A stretch of 64,000 nucleotides of DNA from NCBI RefSeq assembly GCF_014201355.1, contig NZ_JACHEG010000002.1, positions 1,178,001 to 1,242,000 of the forward strand, read 5' to 3'. Each line of letters starts with the position of its first letter. The first letter of the stretch is position 1. A program made the position numbers and the translations under genes. The notes below the pieces were generated by a model. That model had not been told where the DNA came from. It did not search any database and was given only the letters and a program-made list of their open reading frames with translations. The stretch comes from Aliirhizobium wenxiniae. GTDB lineage: Bacteria; Pseudomonadota; Alphaproteobacteria; Rhizobiales; Rhizobiaceae. Shown here in pieces: positions 27,738 through 36,334 of this stretch.

Positions 27738-28694
27738 TCAACCCTTGCCAACCTGCCAAACCGAGACAAGACCGTCAAGGAACAACTTGCCGGAACCCCA
27801 ACCATCGATCGCATCCGGCGTGATCGGCAGAGTGATACCGAGATAACGGAAAAGCCCCGTCAGCGCATGGGCAAACCAGAAGGACGACGAGGAATCGCTT
27901 TTTTTCCACTCGACAATCGGCAGATCGCGGGAAACGTCGCGCGTATCCAGGTAATCCAGAATGTCGTCGTCGCCGCCGAGCTTGTCGATGAGCTTGACGT
28001 TCAAAGCCTGCCTGCCGGTGAAGATCGTGCCGTCAGCAAGTTTCAGAACCTCGTCGCGCGGCAGCTTTCTGCGTTCGGCCACAAGGTCCACAAACCAGCC
28101 ATAGCTATCCATGATCATGTTGCGGACCATGGTCTTGGCTTCTTCGCTGGCCGGATGGAAGGGCGACGGCTCGGCCTTGAGCGGTGAGGACTTTATTTCC
28201 TCGAGCGATACACCGATCTTCTTCATCAGCTCATCGGCCTGCGGATACTGAAAGATAACCCCTATCGACCCTGTGATCGAGCTTTCGCCGGCGATAATCG
28301 TGTCTCCGGCCGTAGCGATCATGTAACCGGCAGATGCCGCCAGGGTGCGAATGTCGGAAACGACCGGCTTCTTTTCAGCCACCTTGCGGATGGCCTGATA
28401 GAGGCGCTCCCCACCATAGGTGGTTCCGCCAGGCGAGGAAATAGACACGATCAAGGCCTTGGCCTGGCTGCTTTCAGCAATGCGATCAAGACGCTCGACC
28501 AGCTCGCGGTCATCCGTGATCATTCCCGAGATGTTCACGCGAGCGATATGGGGTGCGGCAGAACCGGATTGCTCCCCGGACATCGCCCAGTAGGATACGA
28601 AGCCAATGGCCGCCAAAAAGATCAATGCCGCGACGCGCCAGAAGCTGAGCTTGCGGCGCAACTGGCGCCGATCCGCGATTGCCATTTGGTCCAT
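27738..28694 (-). CDS. sppA: Signal peptide peptidase SppA (short form, S49 family)
   Basis: A 318-residue membrane-anchored Ser/Lys protease with one N-terminal TM segment (about residues 18-38). Motifs are ISSPGGTTYGGE, LAASAGYMIATAGD (Ser in A-S-A-G-Y), ESSITGSIGVIFQ and the conserved LMKKIGV that carries the candidate catalytic lysine. It degrades cleaved signal peptides in the membrane. It is probably co-transcribed with ihfB. A 12-base palindrome lies 18 bases upstream of its start. Confidence 0.93.
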   Translation of the reverse strand: MDQMAIADRRQLRRKLSFWRVAALIFLAAIGFVSYWAMSGEQSGSAAPHIARVNISGMITDDRELVERLDRIAESSQAKALIVSISSPGGTTYGGERLYQAIRKVAEKKPVVSDIRTLAASAGYMIATAGDTIIAGESSITGSIGVIFQYPQADELMKKIGVSLEEIKSSPLKAEPSPFHPASEEAKTMVRNMIMDSYGWFVDLVAERRKLPRDEVLKLADGTIFTGRQALNVKLIDKLGGDDDILDYLDTRDVSRDLPIVEWKKSDSSSSFWFAHALTGLFRYLGITLPITPDAIDGWGSGKLFLDGLVSVWQVGKG

Positions 28695-28712
28695 AAAATT
28701 TCCTTTGATGCC

Positions 28713-28724
28713 TAAAGCGCTTTA
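28713..28724. promoter_or_regulatory. Perfect 12-base palindrome in the sppA upstream region
   Basis: TAAAGCGCTTTA is an exact palindrome, framed by CCTA/TAGG (28711-28730 overall). It lies 18 bases from the sppA start in the 189-base gap that divides sppA from the divergent lptC. It could bind a regulator of either gene; no known motif was matched. Confidence 0.35.
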
Positions 28725-28883
28725 CATAGGCCCCTATTTGCCCGATTGCATCGGTTCGTATCACGTTTTTATGTTCTCCATTATTGTTTGTTGAAGAATA
28801 AAAACCATATTGGCGGTCGACGATTGATCGCCCTGCCCTAACGGCGAGCGAAGAGATCGCCGGAAACGACGAAATGGAGCTTC

Positions 28884-29552
28884 ATGCTGCAGCATATACG
28901 AAAGACAGGAAGCATACTCGCATCGATACAGGCGCCGACAAGCGCTTACGATGCTGCGCTGTCCCATTCTTCGCGCGTCAGCCGGCTGAAAATTCTCCTA
29001 CCTGTGGCTGCCGGCTTAATTTCGCTTGGTTTTATTGGCGTTGCCATTGTCCGGACCTATCTGCCAGAAAATCTGTCAATCGAGAGCGCCAAAATAGAAG
29101 ACGGAAAGATTGTCATGGAGCGCCCCGCCATATCCGGCCGCAACAGTGACGGGATCAGCTACTCGATGCTGGCCAACAAAGCTCTTCAGGACATCCAAAA
29201 CCCTAACAAAATCACGCTCAAGGACGTCAAGGCGGCAGTGCCGATCAATGACGACCTGATCGCGCGCGTAACGGCAACAAGTGCAGATTTCGACCGTGGT
29301 GCCGACGTCCTGGATCTGACTGCACCATTCGACGTCAATCTGAGCAATGGGATCACCGCCCACTTCCAATCTGCCCATCTCGATATTCCCGGCGGGACAA
29401 TGAACACTCCTGATGCGGTGAATATCTCAATGAGCCAAGGCTCTATTGTTGCAGATTCCATGAAGATCACCGATAAGGGGCATACCCTCAACTTCACCGG
29501 TAAGGTTCGGGTCCATCTCGATCCTGCAGCCATCCGCAACAAAGGCAAATAG
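28884..29552 (+). CDS. lptC: LPS export ABC transporter periplasmic protein LptC
   Basis: A 222-residue bitopic protein with one N-terminal membrane helix (about residues 37-58) and an OstA-like beta-jellyroll periplasmic domain (about residues 70-215). It passes LPS from the LptBFG exporter to LptA. The first 36 residues are a cytoplasmic extension, longer than in E. coli. The ATG has GGAG six bases upstream. It heads the lptC-lptA-lptB-rpoN run; gaps of 12 and 9 bases suggest one transcript. Confidence 0.9.
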   Translation: MLQHIRKTGSILASIQAPTSAYDAALSHSSRVSRLKILLPVAAGLISLGFIGVAIVRTYLPENLSIESAKIEDGKIVMERPAISGRNSDGISYSMLANKALQDIQNPNKITLKDVKAAVPINDDLIARVTATSADFDRGADVLDLTAPFDVNLSNGITAHFQSAHLDIPGGTMNTPDAVNISMSQGSIVADSMKITDKGHTLNFTGKVRVHLDPAAIRNKGK

Positions 29553-29564
29553 AGCCCGGTCGCC

Positions 29565-30134
29565 ATGATGCATCGTTGTTTTTCACTCAGCATTCCTGCC
29601 GCGACCGCGGTGGCCATGTTTTCCTGCCTCAGTGTTTCCGCCTTTGCTCAGTCCACAACGAGCAACATGAGCGGTCTCAAGCTGTCGAATGACCAGCCTA
29701 TCCAGATCCAGAGCGACCAGCTGGAGATCAAGGATCAGGAAAAAAAGGCTTATTTCACCGGTAATGTGAATGTTGTGCAAGGCACAACCACACTGAAGGC
29801 CGGCAAGATGACCGTTCAGTACAAAGAGAAGGCCAATGGCGACGGCGGTGCGGCGTCGATTTCCAGTGGCAACGCCGACATCGACAAGATTTTTCTCGAT
29901 GATACGGTTTTCCTGAGTTCGGGCACACAGCAAGCGACAGCCGAAGCTGGCCAGTTCGACATGGCGAGCCAGACGTTTGTGCTGACCGGCAAGCAGGTTG
30001 TGCTTTCCGATGGACCGAATGTGTTCAAAGGCTGCAAGCTGACTGTGCAAATGGCGAGCGGCCAGGCCAAGCTCGACAGCTGCGGTGGTCGCGTTGAAAT
30101 CATGCTCGACCCAAAGTCGCGGCCCAAGCAATAG
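29565..30134 (+). CDS. lptA: LPS transport periplasmic bridge protein LptA
   Basis: A 189-residue OstA-family protein with a signal peptide (about residues 1-27, ending SVSAFAQ). The family strand pattern is present: QIQSDQLEIKDQEKKAYFTG and NVVQGTTTLKAGKMTVQY (about residues 46-85). LptA oligomers form the bridge that carries LPS across the periplasm. A second ATG is the next codon. It is sandwiched between lptC and lptB. Confidence 0.92.
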   Translation: MMHRCFSLSIPAATAVAMFSCLSVSAFAQSTTSNMSGLKLSNDQPIQIQSDQLEIKDQEKKAYFTGNVNVVQGTTTLKAGKMTVQYKEKANGDGGAASISSGNADIDKIFLDDTVFLSSGTQQATAEAGQFDMASQTFVLTGKQVVLSDGPNVFKGCKLTVQMASGQAKLDSCGGRVEIMLDPKSRPKQ

Positions 30135-30143
30135 ACTCATAAC

Positions 30144-30950
30144 GTGAAACTTCCTTTTCTCCCCCAGTTGACGGCAAGGAAAACACCTTCGCCCGAACCC
30201 TTTATCGCACGCGACAAGGCGCGCTATGAAGGGACACTCGTCGCGCATGGACTGTCCAAGACCTACGACACGAGACGCGTTGTGAACGGCGTATCTCTGG
30301 TCGTGCGCCGTGGGGAGGCCGTCGGCCTGCTCGGGCCGAATGGCGCAGGCAAAACAACCTGCTTCTACATGATCACCGGCCTCGTTCCGGTCGACGAGGG
30401 AATGATCGCGATCAGCGGCAACGAAGTAACGCGCATGCCGATGTATCGCCGGGCGCGGCTTGGTGTCGGCTACCTGCCACAAGAGGCTTCGATCTTTCGT
30501 GGGCTGTCGGTGGAAGACAATATCCGTGCCGTACTCGAGGTCCACGAACCGAACCGGGACAAGCGAGAAGCGAAGCTCGACGAATTGCTGGAAGAATTTC
30601 ACATCAGCCAGCTCCGCAAGTCTGCAGCCGTGGCCCTGTCGGGCGGCGAACGCCGTCGCCTGGAAATTGCCCGGGCACTGGCGACTGACCCGTCGTTCAT
30701 GCTGCTCGACGAGCCTTTTGCAGGTGTCGATCCAATTTCCGTATCGGATATCCAGAATCTTGTCCGACACTTGACGGCACGCGGCATTGGCGTACTGATA
30801 ACCGATCACAACGTGCGTGAGACGCTCGGCCTGATCGATAGAGCCTATATCATCCATGCGGGTGAAGTGCTGACCCACGGCCGGGCCTCTGACATCGTCA
30901 ACAACCAGGATGTCCGTCGACTTTACCTTGGTGACAAGTTCAGCCTTTAA
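30144..30950 (+). CDS. lptB: LPS export ABC transporter ATP-binding protein LptB
   Basis: A 268-residue ABC ATPase. Walker A is GPNGAGKTT (about residues 66-74), the signature is LSGGERRR (about residues 167-174), Walker B is FMLLDEPFAGVDP, and the switch His is in LITDHNVRET. It starts at GTG (30144), 9 bases after lptA, and carries a 30-residue leader before the ABC core. It powers LPS extraction with LptFG, which are not in this window. Placement before rpoN is classical for proteobacteria. Confidence 0.94.
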   Translation: MKLPFLPQLTARKTPSPEPFIARDKARYEGTLVAHGLSKTYDTRRVVNGVSLVVRRGEAVGLLGPNGAGKTTCFYMITGLVPVDEGMIAISGNEVTRMPMYRRARLGVGYLPQEASIFRGLSVEDNIRAVLEVHEPNRDKREAKLDELLEEFHISQLRKSAAVALSGGERRRLEIARALATDPSFMLLDEPFAGVDPISVSDIQNLVRHLTARGIGVLITDHNVRETLGLIDRAYIIHAGEVLTHGRASDIVNNQDVRRLYLGDKFSL

Positions 30951-31080
30951 AATAGCGTCACAATTCGGCCGCCTCGGCGCTTGACCAAATCTTCCAAAAA
31001 AGCAATTCTTGTGCCAGATGCGCTGATAACGGCTAAGCAATGAGTGCGTGGCCGGGTGTTTTGGGAGTTTAGCGTCCACC

Positions 31081-32619
31081 ATGGGTTTAACCGCCAGCCT
31101 TTTCCTGCGACAGACCCAATCGCTTGTGATGACTCCGCAGCTGATGCAGTCGATTCAGCTGCTGCAGATGACGCATTTCGAACTGAACCAGTTCATCGCG
31201 CAGGAAATAGAAAAGAACCCACTGCTCGAAATTTCGCCATCAGACGGCGAAACTGGCGCAGAATTGGGCTATGGCGACACAACGGATCACATTGCCGTAG
31301 AAGCTGATGTCGATGCGGGAGCATGGCGGGACGAGCAGGGTATCGTCATTACAGAAACGTTTGGCGAAGGCCTGGACGGCGGTACTGAAAACGTCTTTCC
31401 CGATGATAAGCCCGAGCGGCGAGGAGATGCGCCCGAGCTAATGGGCCAATGGAAATCGATGCCGGCGGGTGATGCCGGCGAGGATTACGATCTCAACGAT
31501 TTCATTGCCAGCGAAGTCGGCCTACGGGAGCACATCAGCCAGCAAATCCCGCTGCTGCTCAAACAGTCGCAGGATCGCCTTATTGCCCAGCAGCTAAATG
31601 AAGAACTGGACGATGCCGGATATCTTCAGGCCGACCTCGGAGAGATCGCTGCCAGGCTCGGTATAACGACCGAGTACGCCGAGCAAATACTGGTGCGCCT
31701 GCAGACACTTGATCCACCCGGCATATTCGCCCGATCGCTCGGCGAATGTCTGGCGATCCAGCTTAAACAAAGGGATCGGCTCGATCCCGCCATGGACACT
31801 CTGGTCCGCCACCTGGATCTGTTGGCGAAGCGTGATTTCGCAAATCTCAGAAAGTTATGCGGCGTCGATGACGAGGACCTCATCGACATGCTTGCTGAAA
31901 TTCGCCAGCTGAACCCGAAGCCGGGTGCGGATTTCGCAACTCAGGTCGCCGATGTGATCTCGCCGGACATCGTCGTCCGCCCTTCCAATATCGGCGGCTG
32001 GGCAGTGGAACTCAATCCGGAAACCCTGCCACGCGTTCTGGTCAACCAGACCTATTTTCAGCAGGTATCGAAGAACTGCCCGAAAAACAGCGGGGATTAC
32101 GCGTTTCTTTCCGATTGCCTGCAGAACGGCAACTGGCTGACCCGCAGCCTGGACCAGCGTGCAAAGACGATCATGAAGGTCGCGACCGAGATCGTCCGCC
32201 AGCAGGACGCTTTTCTCATGCACGGTGTCGATCACCTGCGCCCGCTCAATCTGAAGACCGTTGCAGAAGCCATCAAGATGCACGAGTCCACGGTAAGCCG
32301 CGTTACTTCGAACAAGTACATGCTTACGCCGAGGGGCATGTTCGAGCTCAAATATTTCTTCACGGTTTCGATCGGATCGGCCGATGAAGGGGGCGACAGC
32401 CACTCTGCCGAAGCCGTGCGCCACAAGATCAAGATGCTGATCACACAGGAAGCGGCGGACGCCGTTCTTTCCGATGACGACATCGTGACCAGCCTCAAGC
32501 AGGCAGGAGTCGACCTCGCCCGCCGCACGGTCGCCAAGTATCGGGAAGCCATGAACATTCCCTCATCGGTTCAGCGCCGACGAGAGAAGCGCGCCGCGGC
32601 CAGAGTAGCCACGTTGTGA
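31081..32619 (+). CDS. rpoN: RNA polymerase sigma-54 factor RpoN
   Basis: A 512-residue sigma-54. Region I is glutamine/leucine-rich (LRQTQSLVMTPQLMQSIQLL, residues 7-26), region II is acidic, and the C-terminal DNA-binding part ends with the RpoN box ARRTVAKYRE (residues 480-489). The ATG at 31081 is preferred over an in-frame GTG at 31048 because it begins the family core MGLTASLFLRQ. It directs nitrogen-related and other -24/-12 promoters and needs enhancer-binding activators. The hpf-ptsN genes follow, as in many proteobacteria. Confidence 0.97.
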   Translation: MGLTASLFLRQTQSLVMTPQLMQSIQLLQMTHFELNQFIAQEIEKNPLLEISPSDGETGAELGYGDTTDHIAVEADVDAGAWRDEQGIVITETFGEGLDGGTENVFPDDKPERRGDAPELMGQWKSMPAGDAGEDYDLNDFIASEVGLREHISQQIPLLLKQSQDRLIAQQLNEELDDAGYLQADLGEIAARLGITTEYAEQILVRLQTLDPPGIFARSLGECLAIQLKQRDRLDPAMDTLVRHLDLLAKRDFANLRKLCGVDDEDLIDMLAEIRQLNPKPGADFATQVADVISPDIVVRPSNIGGWAVELNPETLPRVLVNQTYFQQVSKNCPKNSGDYAFLSDCLQNGNWLTRSLDQRAKTIMKVATEIVRQQDAFLMHGVDHLRPLNLKTVAEAIKMHESTVSRVTSNKYMLTPRGMFELKYFFTVSIGSADEGGDSHSAEAVRHKIKMLITQEAADAVLSDDDIVTSLKQAGVDLARRTVAKYREAMNIPSSVQRRREKRAAARVATL

Positions 32620-32826
32620 TCAGCCTTTCAATGCATCCATAGGTCGAGACGTTGACTTCCTTTCCAACGAAGGCTAGAAGCGCCGCCGCTAGCGGGGCTT
32701 CCCCATAATTCCGCGCAAGGCAGAACAGATAGCGCTATTTTGCTGCAATCGGTTCGGACGGCTTGGATGAGAGAGCGGCTTGGCGTAGACTGGAACACGC
32801 AAGTCACGACAAGAAGGAATAATTCC

Positions 32827-33402
32827 ATGAGTGTGCGTGTTTCCGGTAAGCATATGGAAATCGGTGATTCTTTCCGCCAAAAGATCGAGGACCATATCGG
32901 GGAGGCCATAACCAAATATTTCGATGGAGGCTATTCAAGCCAGGTTATCGTAGAGAAATCCGGCCCACGTTTTTCTGCTGATTGCAAAGTGCATCTCGAT
33001 ACGGGGATCGTGCTCCACGCCGCAGGCGAAGCCAATGACCCTCAGGGCAGTTTCGACGCTGCCGCCGAGCGGATCGAGAAGCGTCTGCGTCGCTACAAGC
33101 GGCGCCTGAAGGATCACCATGCCGGCAACCAGCCGAATGGATTTGCCGAAGTTGCCTACACGGTCATGGACCGCGTGCCCGACGAGGGCGATGAAGTACC
33201 AGAGGATTTCGCCCCAACCATCGTTGCGGAATCCACCAAGCAACTGAGAACGATGTCAGTTGCAACGGCCGTCATGGCTTTGGATATGACGGACGAACCT
33301 GTTCTTCTTTTCCGGAGCCCCGGTGACGAGAAGCTGAACATCGTTTACAGGCGCCACGACGGTAATATTGGCTGGATCGACTCCACCAATATCAAGAACT
33401 AA
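32827..33402 (+). CDS. hpf: Ribosome hibernation promoting factor (long form HPF/RaiA)
   Basis: A 191-residue long HPF. The N-terminal S30AE domain (residues 1-105, starting SVRVSGKHMEIGD) binds the decoding centre, and the C-terminal dimerisation domain (about residues 130-189) ends VYRRHDGNIGWID, typical of the long form. Long HPF joins 70S ribosomes into 100S dimers in resting cells. The ATG at 32827 follows AAGGAATAATTCC. It lies 207 bases after rpoN, with room for its own promoter. Confidence 0.93.
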   Translation: MSVRVSGKHMEIGDSFRQKIEDHIGEAITKYFDGGYSSQVIVEKSGPRFSADCKVHLDTGIVLHAAGEANDPQGSFDAAAERIEKRLRRYKRRLKDHHAGNQPNGFAEVAYTVMDRVPDEGDEVPEDFAPTIVAESTKQLRTMSVATAVMALDMTDEPVLLFRSPGDEKLNIVYRRHDGNIGWIDSTNIKN

Positions 33403-33410
33403 CGAAACTC

Positions 33411-33436
33411 GGGAGGCGTCGGCAACGACGCTTCCC
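33411..33436 (+). other. Stable 11-base-pair hairpin between hpf and ptsN
   Basis: The arms GGGAGGCGTCG and CGACGCTTCCC (one G-T wobble) enclose a GCAA tetraloop, 8 bases after the hpf stop and 29 bases before the ptsN start. No T-run follows, so it may be a partial terminator, an RNase processing or stability element, or an attenuator that tunes ptsN. Confidence 0.5.
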
Positions 33437-33465
33437 CTGCCTTCGCGGCACAAAGGAAGAAACGA

Positions 33466-33930
33466 ATGGCATTGGCAGATCTGCTGCATCAAGATGCGAT
33501 TATCCCTGCCTTAAAAGCGACCTCCAAGAAACAGCTCCTGCAGGAATTGGCAGCCAAGGCCGCCAAGCTGACGGGCGTTTCCGAACGGGAAATCTTCGAC
33601 GTCATCCTACAGCGCGAGCGGCTGGGATCGACGGGCGTGGGACATGGCATCGCCATTCCGCATGGCAAGCTCAACGGTATTTCATCGATCAGCGGCATTT
33701 TTGCCCGGTTGGAGAGCCCTGTCGATTTCGAGGCGCTGGATGACGAACCGGTGGATCTCGTATTCCTTCTTCTTGCTCCGGAAGGCGCTGGCGCCGACCA
33801 CCTCAAGGCGCTTTCGCGTATTGCACGTGTGCTGCGTGACCAAGATCTTGCCGCGAAACTGAGGCAGACCGATTCCGCCTCCGCGATCTATGCCTTCCTT
33901 AATGAAGAGCAGGCCAATAACGCGGCTTGA
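33466..33930 (+). CDS. ptsN: Nitrogen-type PTS regulatory EIIA protein (EIIA-Ntr)
   Basis: A 154-residue EIIA domain of the nitrogen phosphotransferase system. The phosphorylated residue is His66 in GHGIAIPHGKL. In this system EI-Ntr and NPr pass phosphate to PtsN, which regulates potassium transport, ABC transporters and stress responses in rhizobia. It follows hpf with a hairpin between them, the usual rpoN-hpf-ptsN order. Length is normal. Confidence 0.95.
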   Translation: MALADLLHQDAIIPALKATSKKQLLQELAAKAAKLTGVSEREIFDVILQRERLGSTGVGHGIAIPHGKLNGISSISGIFARLESPVDFEALDDEPVDLVFLLLAPEGAGADHLKALSRIARVLRDQDLAAKLRQTDSASAIYAFLNEEQANNAA

Positions 33931-33974
33931 ATGCCGCTTTCCTTTTCATGAAAATCGATAGATCAGATCATTTC

Positions 33975-33993
33975 CGCGTTTCTTCGAAACGCG
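33975..33993. terminator. Hairpin after ptsN, possible terminator
   Basis: The arms CGCGTTTC and GAAACGCG form a perfect 8-base-pair stem around TTC, 45 bases after the ptsN stop, in the convergent gap before hemW. It is followed by AAACTG rather than T residues, so termination of ptsN is only possible. Confidence 0.35.
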
Positions 33994-34029
33994 AAACTGT
34001 CCCGTCTATTTTTCACCGCGATTCCTGAC

Positions 34030-34065
34030 GCAAAACCGGTCCTCGCTTTTGCTGGTATTGCTTTA
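34030..34065. repeat. Rhizobial-type intergenic palindromic repeat, copy B
   Basis: Arms GCAAAA (34030-34035) and TTTTGC (34047-34052) surround CCGG-containing sequence, followed by TGG..TTGCTTTA. It shares the core with copy A at 11342-11392 but lacks the outer AGAGC arm. Its end supplies the TAA stop of hemW (34063-34065), so the element abuts a coding region. Confidence 0.65.
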
Positions 34066-35256
34066 GCAGGCGAGATCGGCAACGACGGCGTCGAGGATCA
34101 GCATGCCGCTCGGGGTACAGCGTAACCTGGAATTGCCGAGACGCTCGATGAAGCCGTGTTCAAGCAGACGCTGTTCGCGGACAGGGTCTGGATCGCGGCC
34201 GGAGAGTTCCTGCCAGCGGGCGAGATCGACGCCTTCGGTGAGGCGCAGCCCCATCAGCAGAAGTTCGTCTGCCTGCTCATCGTAGCCGAGAACTTCCTGA
34301 TCGTTCATCCCGTGGCCTTCGGCTTCGACACGCTCAAGCCAGGTTTCGGGACGACGCTCGGTGGCGGTGGCGATCTTGTTACGTCCACTGGTAAGACGAC
34401 CATGTGCACCCGGCCCGATACCTGCATAATCGCCGTAACGCCAATAGGTCAGGTTATGGCGGCTCTCGGCGCCGGGCTTTGCGTGATTGGACACTTCATA
34501 AGCCGGCATGCCGTGACGTGCGGTGATTTCCTGCGTTGCCTCATAAAGCAAGGCGGATTGATCGTCATCCGGCACGATGAGCTTGCCTGCCTTGTGCAAT
34601 CCGTAAAAGGGCGTGCCCTCCTCGATTGTCAACTGGTAGAGCGACAGATGGTCAACGGCGTAGGAAATTGCCTCCTCAAGCTCGGCTTCCCACGCTTCAA
34701 CCGTCTGCTTGGGCCGGGCATAGATAAGGTCGAAGGACATGCGCGGAAAAATCTCACGCGCCAGCCGTATCGCTTTCAGCGCATCCGCAACGTCATGCAG
34801 CCGGCCGAGAAATTTGAGATCGGCATCGTTTAGGGCCTGCACGCCCATGGATACACGATTGACTCCGGCTGCCCGATAACCACGAAAACGCTCCGCCTCG
34901 ACACTGGAGGGGTTGGCTTCCATGGTGATCTCGATGCCATCCGGAACGTTCCAGTGACGGGCAATGCCGTTGAGGATCGCTTCGACGGTCGAGGGATTCA
35001 TCAGCGACGGCGTACCGCCGCCAAGAAAGATGCTGGTCACGACTTTCGGACCGCTCATCTTCCGCATCGTTTCCATTTCTTTCAAGAAAGCGGCAGTGAA
35101 ACGGGCCTGATCCACCGGCTGATGGCGGACATGACTGTTGAAGTCGCAATAGGGACACTTGGCGGCACAGAACGGCCAATGGACATATACGCCGAAGCCC
35201 GGCTCGCCCGTATCGGGGAGCAGCGTATCGGGCAAATTAGAGGCTACGGCGTTCAC
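34063..35256 (-). CDS. hemW: Radical SAM heme chaperone HemW (formerly HemN-like)
   Basis: A 397-residue radical-SAM protein. The cluster motif is FCAAKCPYCDF (CxxxCxxC, about residues 30-40), then FLGGGTPSLM and the GLYQLTIE-like segment (LYQLTIEEGTPF), and a C-terminal HemN domain. HemW binds heme and passes it to targets; it lacks the HemN N-terminal extension of true coproporphyrinogen dehydrogenases. The start is GTG (35254-35256). It is the last of the rph-VOC-rdgB-hemW run, 6 bases after rdgB. Confidence 0.92.
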   Translation of the reverse strand: MNAVASNLPDTLLPDTGEPGFGVYVHWPFCAAKCPYCDFNSHVRHQPVDQARFTAAFLKEMETMRKMSGPKVVTSIFLGGGTPSLMNPSTVEAILNGIARHWNVPDGIEITMEANPSSVEAERFRGYRAAGVNRVSMGVQALNDADLKFLGRLHDVADALKAIRLAREIFPRMSFDLIYARPKQTVEAWEAELEEAISYAVDHLSLYQLTIEEGTPFYGLHKAGKLIVPDDDQSALLYEATQEITARHGMPAYEVSNHAKPGAESRHNLTYWRYGDYAGIGPGAHGRLTSGRNKIATATERRPETWLERVEAEGHGMNDQEVLGYDEQADELLLMGLRLTEGVDLARWQELSGRDPDPVREQRLLEHGFIERLGNSRLRCTPSGMLILDAVVADLAC

Positions 35257-35262
35257 GAAAGG

Positions 35263-35907
35263 TCAGGCCTCCAGGCAGGTTTCGACGAAAAGCTTGAAGG
35301 CGCGGGCACGGTGCGACAGGGCATGTTCGTCGCCCGGCTTCCAGCCATGCTTTTCTTCACTGGTCATTTCGCCGAAGGTCGTCTCGTAACCCTTAGGCTG
35401 GAAAAGCGGATCATAACCGAAACCGGCAGTGCCGCGCGGCGGCCAGGCGACCACGCCTTCGACCTCACCGCGGAAGAGTTCGGTATGGCCATCCGGCCAG
35501 GCGAGGCAGAGCACGCTGACGAAACGGCAGCTGCGCTTGTCGGGCGTGGTTGCACCCTCTTCCTCAAGCGCTTTTTCGACCTTTTCCATCGCCATCTGGA
35601 AATCGCGGCTGCCGTCCTCGCGCTCGGCCCAGTTGGCCGTGTAGACGCCCGGCGCCCCGTCGAGAGCATCGATCACGATGCCGCTGTCGTCGGAGAGAGC
35701 CGGAAGGCCGGAAGCCCTGGCAGATGCGAGCGCCTTGATCGTAGCGTTTTCCTCGAATGTGGTGCCGGTTTCATCCGGCTCCTCGAATTTCAGTTCGGCC
35801 GCAGACTTGGCCGAGAAACCGAACGGGCCGATCAGCTCGGCGATCTCCCTGATCTTGCCGGCATTATGGCTTGCGACAACGATCGTCTTGGTATCGAGCT
35901 TGCGCAT
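35263..35907 (-). CDS. rdgB: XTP/dITP diphosphatase RdgB
   Basis: A 214-residue Ham1/RdgB enzyme that removes ITP, dITP and XTP from nucleotide pools. Motifs are [13 protein letters not shown] (about residues 9-21), [12 protein letters not shown] and [17 protein letters not shown]. The ATG at 35905-35907 has AGGAA seven bases before it and is preferred to an upstream in-frame ATG at 35949 that overlaps the VOC gene. It sits 8 bases after the VOC gene and 6 before hemW. Confidence 0.95.
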   Translation of the reverse strand: MRKLDTKTIVVASHNAGKIREIAELIGPFGFSAKSAAELKFEEPDETGTTFEENATIKALASARASGLPALSDDSGIVIDALDGAPGVYTANWAEREDGSRDFQMAMEKVEKALEEEGATTPDKRSCRFVSVLCLAWPDGHTELFRGEVEGVVAWPPRGTAGFGYDPLFQPKGYETTFGEMTSEEKHGWKPGDEHALSHRARAFKLFVETCLEA

Positions 35908-35915
35908 GAAAATTC

Positions 35916-36323
35916 CTATTTTAGGTTCCAGAGCATCGGCTCTGCACATTCCAGGCTATTGCCGGCGGGATCACGGAAATAGATCGAGCGGGCGCCGTTG
36001 GGCCAGCGGAAATCGCTTTCGATCACAATGCCTGCCTTGTTGAGCTTTTCGACCATCCTGTCAATCGCCTGCGCATCCATACGGAAACAGAGGTGACCGG
36101 GACCGGTTGTGCCGTGCGGCGGGACAGGGAGCGCCTCGGGAGACGGCGGCTTTACCGTCTCCTTCGGATTGAAGATCAGTAGGATCGTCTCTCCGCAACG
36201 GAAGAAGACGTGGCGGTTGCCGGCGCGCAGGACTTTCTCAAGTCCCAGCACGCCGCCGTAAAAGCTTTCCGCCGCGTCGAGATCGTCGGTGTAAAGTGCG
36301 GTTTCGAGTATGCCTTCGATCAC
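35916..36323 (-). CDS. VOC (glyoxalase-fold) family protein
   Basis: A 135-residue single VOC domain: [21 protein letters not shown] (first beta-alpha unit), GHLCFRM and [14 protein letters not shown], giving the usual His/Glu ligands. The start is GTG (36321-36323) with AAGGTGAAGC upstream. It lies between rph and rdgB with 11- and 8-base gaps, so it is probably in that operon. Substrate is unknown; fosfomycin-resistance-like and glyoxalase-like functions are both possible. Confidence 0.85.
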   Translation of the reverse strand: MIEGILETALYTDDLDAAESFYGGVLGLEKVLRAGNRHVFFRCGETILLIFNPKETVKPPSPEALPVPPHGTTGPGHLCFRMDAQAIDRMVEKLNKAGIVIESDFRWPNGARSIYFRDPAGNSLECAEPMLWNLK

Positions 36324-36334
36324 CGCTTCACCTT

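Noticed and set aside
29583-31082. A 499-codon minus-strand frame opposite lptA and lptB
   Set aside because: It lies against two well-supported lpt genes and extends into the rpoN leader, with no motif of its own.
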